Below are positions 1 to 10,401 of a DNA stretch of 64,000 nucleotides, piece after piece. Position numbers and translations under genes: made by a program. A model generated the notes under the pieces. That model was not told the DNA's origin. It saw only the letters and a list, made by a program, of their open reading frames with translations, and searched no databases. Numbering within the stretch: the first letter of the stretch is position 1; each line of letters opens with the position of its first letter. This DNA is from Aestuariibacter sp. A3R04 (GTDB lineage: Bacteria > Pseudomonadota > Gammaproteobacteria > Enterobacterales > Alteromonadaceae), in contig NZ_JAHKQR010000003.1 of the NCBI RefSeq assembly GCF_018860805.1, forward strand, positions 248,001 to 312,000. The letters run 5' to 3'.

Positions 1-79
1 GTTTTTTCTACGAGGTAACGAGAGTAGAGCGGGCTCACAAGTTTGTAGAAAGCAGTGAGCCGGATTGAGATGGATAGGA

Positions 80-2423
<2,344 letters not shown>

Positions 2424-4319
2424 ATGGGCATCGCTATGAGTACAGCTACATCGGCAGGTTTTATCACTTTTTTATATGTGCTCACCATTGTGGTGGGATG
2501 CAGTACATCATCACCTGATATGGAAACCCCAGCAGACCATTCCCTATTCCGAGTCACTGACGGTGTTATTCCTTTTGACAAAAAACTGAGCAGAAAGTGG
2601 GGGGCGGCGGTGGTAGCTGATGTAGATCAAAACGGTTGGGACGATGTCATCACTACACAACACGGCAACTCTGCTCTCATTTACTGGAATGACGGCGGGC
2701 AGTTTTCCGCGCCTATTACGCTTATCACGGGTGATACCCATGGTTTGGGCGTATCTGATTACGACGGTGATGGCAATATGGACATTATTGTTTCTCCGGG
2801 TGGCGGTGATGGTGGTAACCCTAGAAGACCGGTGTTCTTTTCCGTCGACAAAAAGCGAAATATTACCCGGGAAGGCACCTTTGAACATTTTCGCGCCAGT
2901 CGGGGCCGTGCCATTAAGTTTATAGAGGCCAATCAGGACAGCAAGTTGGATTTGTTTACCACAGGCTTTGCGCCCAGAAAAGTGGCATCGCTCACCACGA
3001 ATCAGTTGTATCGCAACACAGGCGCTACGTTCGAACATCCAGTCACACTGGCAATGCCTCACGATGCACTGTCAGTAAAAGTGTTGCAAACCGATGTCAA
3101 CAGTGACGGTTTAATGGATGTTATCACATTTGGTGGACGGGATATGACGTTGTCACTTGCACAAGGTGATGGAACTTATTCTGATGCAACACAAGATGTG
3201 TTAGGTGAATTGGCGCGCATCCGTTATGTCAGCAATATGGCTGAGTTGGACTACGACAATGATGGTGATTTTGATTTGTTTTTAACGCGCAGCCCTTACC
3301 AGTTTGAAAAAGAGGCGTATTACGATGACAAAAACCAAAATTTTGCATTTTTTGTATTCCGCGACGCATTTATGTTTGACGATATCATCGTCGGGGGAGA
3401 CAACCTGATCCTGGAGAATATTCAGGAGACGTGGGCAACGTATGACATTCAGTTGGGCGAAAGGCGCAAGGTTGTGGAAGCTTCCCGACCCGAGCATAAC
3501 ACCGGAGGGCGACTGGTGATTAAACCCGAGGATGCCATGGGGTGGCCACAGGACGACGAATTAAAAGGCATGCACATTGGCTATATGGGTGACGGTAAAT
3601 GGCGTATTGGCGGTGTCGTTAAGTCGCGCTTGGCCGCAGTGGTGAAAAACGTATTGGTCCACCCGGGAGAAATCAAGCGAAATCCTTTACCGGCGGTTAT
3701 GTTAGAAAATCGAAATGGTCGTTTTGTAGATGTAACTACGGAGTTGGGAATTGCCGTTGAAGCGCAAACTACCAGTGTTGCGGCAGGTGACGTGAACAAT
3801 GATGGCTTTGTGGATTTGGTTGTGTCCCCATACGGAAATATGGCCTTGCCGGTGACCCACATTGTGTTGCTAAATCAGCAGGGCAAGCGCTTTGCAATGC
3901 ACCCATATAGTGGGTTGGTTTCCGAAGAAATTGGCGCCACCGGTCTGGGGGTGACATTGTTTGACTACAACAAAGATGGGCGCTTAGACGTTATTTTCGG
4001 AAATGAACGGGGCCGCTGGTACATGGCTGAAAATCAGGTGCCTGAAGAAATGTTGGGCCATTTTGTTAAAGTGCATGTCTCAGCATCTCCGACTGCCGGT
4101 GCTCAGCCTACAGGAGCATGGGTAACCGTGTCTGCGTGTGGAAAAAAACAAATCCAGCACATGGGGGCCACAGGTGACGGCTTCCACCATATGCTAAACA
4201 GTGAGATGCACTTTGGCCTCGGAATTTGTGACCATGTGGACGACGTTTATGTCAGGTGGGCTAATGGCGAAGAAAAGCATCAGTTCAATGTGGCCGCTGG
4301 TCAGCTAGTGCGGTTCTGA
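2424..4319 (+). CDS. FG-GAP/VCBS repeat lipoprotein with C-terminal ASPIC/UnbV domain
   Basis: This is a predicted surface or periplasmic protein of unknown substrate. A short hydrophobic N-terminus ends in a lipobox-like VVGC, so it is probably a lipoprotein. The body is a chain of FG-GAP/VCBS-type repeats carrying DxDxDG calcium loops: DYDGDGNMD, DVNSDGLMD, DYDNDGDFD, DVNNDGFVD and DYNKDGRLD. These should fold into an integrin-like beta-propeller. The last 90 residues resemble the ASPIC/UnbV domain often found after such repeats. The frame is open from 2382. The ATG at 2424 lies 13 nt after AGGGGA, and the ATG at 2436 is also possible. It stands alone, and I cannot assign a specific function. 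Confidence 0.75.
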   Translation: MGIAMSTATSAGFITFLYVLTIVVGCSTSSPDMETPADHSLFRVTDGVIPFDKKLSRKWGAAVVADVDQNGWDDVITTQHGNSALIYWNDGGQFSAPITLITGDTHGLGVSDYDGDGNMDIIVSPGGGDGGNPRRPVFFSVDKKRNITREGTFEHFRASRGRAIKFIEANQDSKLDLFTTGFAPRKVASLTTNQLYRNTGATFEHPVTLAMPHDALSVKVLQTDVNSDGLMDVITFGGRDMTLSLAQGDGTYSDATQDVLGELARIRYVSNMAELDYDNDGDFDLFLTRSPYQFEKEAYYDDKNQNFAFFVFRDAFMFDDIIVGGDNLILENIQETWATYDIQLGERRKVVEASRPEHNTGGRLVIKPEDAMGWPQDDELKGMHIGYMGDGKWRIGGVVKSRLAAVVKNVLVHPGEIKRNPLPAVMLENRNGRFVDVTTELGIAVEAQTTSVAAGDVNNDGFVDLVVSPYGNMALPVTHIVLLNQQGKRFAMHPYSGLVSEEIGATGLGVTLFDYNKDGRLDVIFGNERGRWYMAENQVPEEMLGHFVKVHVSASPTAGAQPTGAWVTVSACGKKQIQHMGATGDGFHHMLNSEMHFGLGICDHVDDVYVRWANGEEKHQFNVAAGQLVRF

Positions 4320-4611
4320 CAAAGCTCATGAAATACAGGAAAATGCGTCTATATCAAACCGGAGGCTGCAAACGCGCAGCCGTTAGACATCACTGTCGAA
4401 AATGAATGCGTTTCCCCCGCTCTTACTTCGCTTTATTTGACTAACCCTTTGTCTACTTTACAAAATAACAATGCATTTTCTCTATGAGATTTATCCAAAG
4501 AATTGGCAAACCCTTCGTCGGTATACTAAAACTATGTATTGAGACCGATATAACAGTGGCTAGCTAAGATTACATGGCTGTGAAACCCAATCTTGCCAGG
4601 GATTTTATTTA

Positions 4612-7110
4612 ATGACAGAGTTTTACAGTGTGCTGATGAGCATGAATGCGTTGTGTGCTATCAGCATTTTATTGTCAGGTGTAGACAGACGACGGCCTTA
4701 TTTTATAGCGTTAGCACTCCTCAATGCAGTGTTGTTCTTATTTCATTGGCTTTCATTGATGTTGCATAGTGCCACCACTGTTGATGAAGCCATAAAAATC
4801 AGTAAGTATCATCTGTTCTGCGTCATTTTGGCTCACCCTCTGCAGATTTTAATTCTGGGCTTATGGACAAAGTTTCGCTATGTGAAAGTGCTGTTCTATG
4901 CCTTTTGCCTAATGTCGCTCCCGCTGTTGGTTATCAATGTGTTTTCCGAACACTCAATAAGATACGGCGAGCATGCAGTGCTGATAACCTACACCACTGT
5001 GTTTGGCGATACTGCTGCAATCTTAAAAGGCGAAAGCGGTGCGTATTTTCCGCTGCTTCACCTTAGCTATGCTTTATCTTCGTTGTTTATGGCGTACTGC
5101 GTCATTCGCTTCTTCAAACAAAAGCAGATATATCTGTTTTTCACATTACTGCTCACGATACTGCTGCAGCTTGGCGCAAGTGAAGTAGGCTTTGAGATTG
5201 ATCAGCAAACCTTAAACTGGGTGTACGTGGGAGGTGTGCCTTCCACGGTTATGTCGCTGCTTGTGATGGGTATGATAAGCCGTGGTTTTAAGGAAAAATC
5301 TGATGAGTTAGATAAAGAGGGCAACAATAAAATTGCAATGCAAGGTGTGTTTTCTGCGCTGGCCAAAATATCAAACGAAGGTGACGTGAGTTCATTCTAT
5401 GAAAATTGCGTTACGCTTTTAGCCCGGTATTCAAAAGCAGACTACGTGTTATTTGGGTTAGTCAACGCAAATAACCCACAGACTATTGCCACAGAGGTGG
5501 TGATTAAAAACGGCGAGCGTATTGATAATTTCGTGTATAAACGCAAAGGTTCGCCTTGTGAAAATGTACTGTCAATAGAGGCATGCGTACATCGCGAAAA
5601 AGTTGCAGACGATTTTCCCGACGATGCAATGCTGCGTGAAGAAGGCATTGAGGCATATATTGGGCACCCCATTGTGGGAAGCAATCGATGTAATGTGGGT
5701 TTATTGGTATTAATGTATAAACGGCCGTTAACTGGCGAAGGCGCACTCAGAGCCGCTACAGATGTTTTCGCAACGCGAATGAGTGCCGAGTTTAGACGGC
5801 AAGCCCTGCAAAATGAACTCAAGGCGACAGCTTTCATTGACTACCTTACCCGTTTGCCCAACCGCACAAAGCTACTTACCTGTGTGAACACAGTGCGTGC
5901 TGACTTGCAAACCGAAGATGCCCAGGCACTACTGATGTTATTTGACCTTGACCATTTTGGTGAGGTGAATCGCAAGTATGGCTACGATGTGGGTGACAGG
6001 GTAATAAAAATCATTGGTGAACGGTTGAGCAGTTACACCAGTGAATGCGTGCATATTTTTCGCTGTGGCGGTGATGAATTTGCTGTAATGATCCCTAAGG
6101 TGCGCGCTGATTTAACCCGCCTGACAAATGTTCACTGGACAGCAATTCAGGCTATTGTCAATGAAACCTGTAGTGTTGGAAATCGCAGGATCAATGTCAA
6201 TTGCACAATGGGGGCGGTATTATTTCCATCACAGTTGGATTCAAAAATCGACGTTATTGGCGCTGCTGAGCAGGCACTTATGCGCGCGAAAGAGCACGGT
6301 CGAGGACGGTATACCTTTTTTGACCCGGCTTTTCTTTCTGATGTTGAATATGCCAGGGAACTTGAGGCTGACTTAGTCGCCGCACTTCATCATGATGACG
6401 GGCTGGATGTATATTATCAGCCAAAAGTTGATTTAAACGGCGACATTGTTGGTGCTGAGGCTCTTGTGCGTTGGTTTAGTAAAAAACGCGGAGTTGTCTC
6501 GCCGGCCGACTTTATTCCCATTGCGGAAGAAACCGGGGTTATTCACTTGCTGGGGCAATGGGTATTGACGCGTGTGCTGGATGACCTGGTTCACTGGCAG
6601 CGGTGCCACTATCACCTGGTGCCTATAGCCATTAATGCTACGGTTTCACAGTTTGAAGACAACGACTTTATACAGCAACTCAAGTCTTCAATTATTGAAA
6701 AAGGTTTACAATCGCATCTTATTGAATTGGAGCTTACTGAGTCAGGGTTGTTAACTGACCGTTTAAAAGCAATAACCACACTTGCAGAACTTAGAGGATT
6801 TGGTATTACCGTTGCAATTGATGATTTTGGGACGGGTTACTCTTCGTTGTCATACTTGAGTGAACTGCCTCTGGACGTATTAAAAATTGATAAATCTTTC
6901 GTTGACGGATTGTACGATGATCGCAATCGGGAACTGGTGAAATCCATCATTGCAATCAGTAAAACTATGGGGCTTACCAGTATTGCAGAAGGCACGGAAA
7001 CCCTGGAGCAGGTAAACCTAATGAAATCTTACGGATGTGATTTATTCCAAGGGTATTATTTCAGTAAACCCCTGGCGAAAGACGAATTTGAAACCTGGTT
7101 GCAGGGTTAA
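4612..7110 (+). CDS. seven-TM sensor with GAF, GGDEF and EAL domains
   Basis: This is a membrane protein for turnover of cyclic di-GMP. Seven hydrophobic segments fill roughly residues 5-225. A GAF-like region follows (about 245-400), then a diguanylate cyclase domain with intact GGDEF at 486-490 and an EAL phosphodiesterase domain beginning near residue 585. The EAL motif (E616), the later ELTES and the DDFGTGYSSL loop are all present, so both activities are plausible. No RxxD inhibitory site is visible five residues before GGDEF, so product feedback may be absent. An upstream CAGGGA supports the ATG. The gene converges with the YihY gene and their stop codons overlap by 4 bp. The sensed signal is unknown. 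Confidence 0.88.
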   Translation: MTEFYSVLMSMNALCAISILLSGVDRRRPYFIALALLNAVLFLFHWLSLMLHSATTVDEAIKISKYHLFCVILAHPLQILILGLWTKFRYVKVLFYAFCLMSLPLLVINVFSEHSIRYGEHAVLITYTTVFGDTAAILKGESGAYFPLLHLSYALSSLFMAYCVIRFFKQKQIYLFFTLLLTILLQLGASEVGFEIDQQTLNWVYVGGVPSTVMSLLVMGMISRGFKEKSDELDKEGNNKIAMQGVFSALAKISNEGDVSSFYENCVTLLARYSKADYVLFGLVNANNPQTIATEVVIKNGERIDNFVYKRKGSPCENVLSIEACVHREKVADDFPDDAMLREEGIEAYIGHPIVGSNRCNVGLLVLMYKRPLTGEGALRAATDVFATRMSAEFRRQALQNELKATAFIDYLTRLPNRTKLLTCVNTVRADLQTEDAQALLMLFDLDHFGEVNRKYGYDVGDRVIKIIGERLSSYTSECVHIFRCGGDEFAVMIPKVRADLTRLTNVHWTAIQAIVNETCSVGNRRINVNCTMGAVLFPSQLDSKIDVIGAAEQALMRAKEHGRGRYTFFDPAFLSDVEYARELEADLVAALHHDDGLDVYYQPKVDLNGDIVGAEALVRWFSKKRGVVSPADFIPIAEETGVIHLLGQWVLTRVLDDLVHWQRCHYHLVPIAINATVSQFEDNDFIQQLKSSIIEKGLQSHLIELELTESGLLTDRLKAITTLAELRGFGITVAIDDFGTGYSSLSYLSELPLDVLKIDKSFVDGLYDDRNRELVKSIIAISKTMGLTSIAEGTETLEQVNLMKSYGCDLFQGYYFSKPLAKDEFETWLQG

Positions 7111-8066
7111 TTATTTTTTTGTAGATCTTCGGGCGCGTTGTCGGCAACTACCGCATTGCGCTCTCCCATGGGCTTGTCTTTGCCAACGGTACTGTCTGTC
7201 AGGGTTTGCAATTCAATTGCAGCGTTTAGTTCTGCGCCAATAAGAATGATATACGCACTTAGGTAAAGCCAGAGCAGTAAAATAATAATGCCACCCACTG
7301 ACCCATAAGTTTTGTTGTATGAAGCAAACTCAGTCAGGTAGAGTGAAAACCCATAGGAAGCTCCCACCCACAAAATTGTCGCGAATGCGGAGCCTGGTGT
7401 CACCCATCTCCAGCGGGCCGCGCGACGATGAGGCGCGTAGCGATAGAGAGAAGCAAGTGCCAGGTTAAAAATCGCAAGGAGGGCAGGCCAGGTAAACCAG
7501 CTGACTTTCACATCACCCAGTGTATCGCGGTTCAACCACTCCACCAGTTTCGGCACGACAGAGATACAGACAAGTGCAACAATGACTGTGGCTATCATGC
7601 TGATGGTGCAGATAATACGCGCCACAATGCCTTTGAAAAATCCACGCCCTTCGCTTTCACGGTAGGTAATATTACAGGCGGTAATGAGCGCATTAGCCCC
7701 TTTACTGCTGCTCCACAAAGATATCAGTAGTGTGAGAAAAAAACTCCAGCCCAGCGCAGAGTTTGACCGTTGAATCAATCGCTTTAATTGCTCTTCTATG
7801 ATGTACTGGCTTTCTTCTGGTACGATGTTGACCAGCATGGCCATGTGTTCTTGTACCTCAGCAGACGACACCACTAAACCATACAAGGCGATAGTGGCGG
7901 CAAGGAGAGGAAATATGGCCAGCAAGCAATAAAAAGCCACGCCAGCGGCAATCAGGGGAATATTGTCATTTTGCACACTGCGAGTGATGCGTTTAGCTAT
8001 ACTCCACCACCCCTTCACAGGTATGGTAAGCGTAGATTTGGCGTTGTTGAAGGTTGTCTTGCTCAT
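7107..8066 (-). CDS. YihY/BrkB family inner membrane protein
   Basis: This integral membrane protein belongs to the YihY (formerly ribonuclease BN/BrkB) family, whose function is unsettled. About six hydrophobic segments are visible. The N-terminal family block (NDNIPLIAAGVAFYCLLAIFP) and the glycine-rich GSVGGIIILLLWLY block are both present. The frame is open to a TTG at 8168, but that start lies inside the upstream holin gene. The ATG at 8066 gives the spacing before the first helix seen in E. coli YihY, so it is chosen, although its ribosome-binding site is weak. The protein is about 319 aa. It may be cotranscribed with the holin and muramidase genes upstream. Confidence 0.8.
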   Translation of the reverse strand: MSKTTFNNAKSTLTIPVKGWWSIAKRITRSVQNDNIPLIAAGVAFYCLLAIFPLLAATIALYGLVVSSAEVQEHMAMLVNIVPEESQYIIEEQLKRLIQRSNSALGWSFFLTLLISLWSSSKGANALITACNITYRESEGRGFFKGIVARIICTISMIATVIVALVCISVVPKLVEWLNRDTLGDVKVSWFTWPALLAIFNLALASLYRYAPHRRAARWRWVTPGSAFATILWVGASYGFSLYLTEFASYNKTYGSVGGIIILLLWLYLSAYIILIGAELNAAIELQTLTDSTVGKDKPMGERNAVVADNAPEDLQKNN

Positions 8067-8154
8067 GAGTGGTATCAATTGATGAACGGTACCATTGATA
8101 CTCCCTTTCTGTCGGCAAGGGTTCATTAACGTGTGTAATTTGCACTCTGGTGTA

Positions 8155-8586
8155 TTACCCTTTGGCAACGGTCCCGGATTTGTTTTCTGCTGGCCGCGCT
8201 TTGAGATATTGCTGCGTCATTTTTTCTGCTGAGCGCCCGGCTACATATCCGCCTAAACCAATTTGCAGCAACGTCCATGCCTCGGGGGCAAGCTTGTTGG
8301 GTAACCAGCCAAAACTGTCCGATACCACCAAAATGAGAAACACTAACATAGTAATCGGTCGCCAATTGCGTTGAAGCCACGATTGACCGGTAGCCTCGGC
8401 CGTGATGATCGCTGTTTTGCTTTCCAGGAGTTGTGTTTCATAATCGATGACCTTCGCCAGCAGTTCATTTTCCACCGCTTTAATTTTGCTTTGCAGTTGG
8501 AGTTTTTCTTCATCGCTGGTGTGCAGTTCATCCACCAGCTTTACCGCAGGCTCAAAGATACTGCTGATAAAAGAGAACACGTTCAT
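8155..8586 (-). CDS. three-TM holin-like protein (GTA_holin_3TM type)
   Basis: This small protein (143 aa) matches the pattern of the 'holin of 3TMs, for gene-transfer release' family. An amphipathic, coiled-coil-prone N-terminus (about residues 15-60) is followed by WLQRNWRPITMLVFLILVV and then a second hydrophobic stretch, WTLLQIGLGGYVAGRSAEK. In the family it makes lesions in the inner membrane that let an endolysin out. Its ATG lies 1 nt after the stop of the muramidase gene and is preceded by GGAGG (the plus strand reads ttaacctcc), so the two form a lysis pair. No capsid, tail, portal or integrase genes are nearby, which is unusual for a phage lysis cassette. Confidence 0.72.
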   Translation of the reverse strand: MNVFSFISSIFEPAVKLVDELHTSDEEKLQLQSKIKAVENELLAKVIDYETQLLESKTAIITAEATGQSWLQRNWRPITMLVFLILVVSDSFGWLPNKLAPEAWTLLQIGLGGYVAGRSAEKMTQQYLKARPAENKSGTVAKG

Positions 8587-8587
8587 A

Positions 8588-9976
8588 TTAACCTCCTTGT
8601 TTATTGTCTAAATTAGGCATGAGTTTGATAAAGGCGTTGTAGTGCCTTCGTATTTTTTCTCCGTACACGTTTTTTTGCCCGGCGCCGTTGTACATGCTGG
8701 CAAAATCTACAAAGTCGTGATTGCGAAGGTATTGCAACATTTGAGGTGAGAAAAACTCAAAAAGGCCAGCTATCTGGTATTGAATGTGAGATGAAAAGGC
8801 CGCAAACATTTCGGTCACTGTGCGATAGCCAATTCGTTCGTGGTTGAAGCCCATAATCTGAGGTGCCCCCATGCTGATTGATAGCATGGCTGCTTCCTCG
8901 TCGAGTAGACGGGCGAATTCAAATACTTCCCATTCTGTGATCTGGCGTCCGTGGAAAGGTTGCCATTCGTCGTTAATGTCTTTTCGCCATTCGTGACCGA
9001 GCCATACTTTGTCACTGCGATAGCGAAAATGCTGACTAAATTGCGTGGCATTGTGTTTACCCCAGTAGCGCCAGAACTTGTGGTTTTCAAAACGGATGAT
9101 CATTTTGTCGCCGTTATTTTGTTCAAACCCTTTGCCGGCACTTTCTACACATAACACCGCCACTAATGCTCCGGTGCTAATTTGTTTTTGCTGGCACAGT
9201 TGGTTAAGCAGAGCACCAAAGCGGTTCCAGGTAGTGGCTACCCCACGCTGTTCCGCATTACCTGTGACAGGGAGGATCACAGGTGGGGTCAGCGGTATTG
9301 GACTGTTGGTATCACTTCGTTTCGGAATAGGAGCAATGATGTCATTTTCATGATCCGCCATGGCGAGGGGGGCTTCAGAATCGGGGGGAGGTGAGTCGTC
9401 GCGGGCGATATAGGTGTCAGACACATAACCGCGATTGCCGTTGAATCTTATTTGACTCCAACCTTGAATAGTGCCTTCGACCCAGACCCGATTGCGTTGA
9501 GCGAGCTGGCCAAAAATACTGGCTGTAAGTGAGGGGGCAGCGCGGACATTCAATAGGTTTGCCGTTACCACTCCGTGGTAACCCGATGACGCGTAGGTTA
9601 AGTCGACATACGGTGCGGCTACATACGCCGTTTGATGATTGAATTCAATCTCCAGCCAACCGTCGAGGATAGCAAGCGTTTTAACCGATGCGCCCTGTGA
9701 TAATGTCGCGACATACGCTGCACTCGGCGATGGGCCAGCACGCACGTTTAAGCGCGGCGTGTTTACCGCACCGGACAAGCGCGACATGTCGTTTACGGGT
9801 TTGAGGTAAGCGCCGTTGACAAAACCAATGGTAGTGCCATAGCGAATTTGCCACCAACCATTGATATTCGCTTCACCGCGAACCACTTCATTTTCCGTAA
9901 GTCTGGACAGCACCGACGACCTTGTCATCGGCATGCTGCGGACATTCAATAACTGCGGAACCACGGCGCCTAACAT
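8588..9976 (-). CDS. N-acetylmuramidase with three N-terminal SH3b domains
   Basis: This is a predicted cell-wall hydrolase (endolysin-like). Three bacterial SH3 repeats occupy about residues 5-200. Each has the LNVRxxPS signature (LNVRSMPM, LNVRAGPS, LNVRAAPS) and a W-x-I/E-x-F/Y-turn. A proline-rich linker follows, then a C-terminal DUF3380-type N-acetylmuramidase domain beginning ALVAVLCVESAGKGF, whose Glu is the likely catalytic residue. The ending MYNGAG is typical of phage lysins. No signal peptide is evident, so export would need the adjacent holin, one base downstream. SH3 domains at the N-terminus are the less common arrangement. The ATG at 9976 has only a weak AGAG upstream. The alternative is a domesticated hydrolase used for release of some cell product. 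Confidence 0.78.
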   Translation of the reverse strand: MLGAVVPQLLNVRSMPMTRSSVLSRLTENEVVRGEANINGWWQIRYGTTIGFVNGAYLKPVNDMSRLSGAVNTPRLNVRAGPSPSAAYVATLSQGASVKTLAILDGWLEIEFNHQTAYVAAPYVDLTYASSGYHGVVTANLLNVRAAPSLTASIFGQLAQRNRVWVEGTIQGWSQIRFNGNRGYVSDTYIARDDSPPPDSEAPLAMADHENDIIAPIPKRSDTNSPIPLTPPVILPVTGNAEQRGVATTWNRFGALLNQLCQQKQISTGALVAVLCVESAGKGFEQNNGDKMIIRFENHKFWRYWGKHNATQFSQHFRYRSDKVWLGHEWRKDINDEWQPFHGRQITEWEVFEFARLLDEEAAMLSISMGAPQIMGFNHERIGYRTVTEMFAAFSSHIQYQIAGLFEFFSPQMLQYLRNHDFVDFASMYNGAGQKNVYGEKIRRHYNAFIKLMPNLDNKQGG

Positions 9977-10401
9977 AAGCGACTCTGCGGGTTGCTCGAG
10001 GACGCGTGTCTAACTGCGTTTACACAATAGCTAGTCAATCTTTGTTCCTTTTCGTTTATCCATAAACAAAGAGGCCGACTGCTTTCTGGCACGGATGTGT
10101 ACTGCCGAAGGATGAAATCAAAATGTAACAGCTAAACCCGCTCCGCGCATCTTTTTTTGCTTGTGATTCGTTTGTAGCCTCCTTAAAAGGCAGTAGTTTG
10201 CTGGCTTTTTTCCCGGGGCTATCAGTCAAAATACACACAACCAAATACCATAATGTATTGATATTTGTCATTTCCCACTGTTCATTTTCCCACCATAGTC
10301 GAAAGTACATCAGGTACACATCAGCGGAGCGTGTCTTTTTTTCTTCAGTAAAAAAACGCGTCTCATATTAGGAATAACAAGAAAAACAAAGGTGATTTTA
10401 C
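9977..10401. other. intergenic region, no clear gene
   Basis: About 425 bp lie between the divergent muramidase and TonB-receptor genes. An 87-codon frame on the minus strand (10056-10319) has no ribosome-binding site and no family-like sequence, so I regard it as chance. A stretch near 10178-10193 (CCTCCTTAAAAGG) weakly resembles the operator repeat described below, but its right arm does not match. Confidence 0.5.

Noticed and set aside
8155-9976. A complete prophage around the lysis pair
   Set aside because: No capsid, portal, tail, terminase, integrase or flanking att repeats are visible in the surrounding 10 kb.
10178-10193. CCTCCTTAAAAGG stretch upstream of the first TonB receptor, as an eighth operator copy
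   Set aside because: The right arm does not match GGAGGA, and the site is more than 200 bp from the start.
10056-10319. 87-codon open frame on the minus strand between the muramidase and the TonB receptor
   Set aside because: No ribosome-binding site, no family-like sequence and odd composition; most likely chance in an intergenic region.
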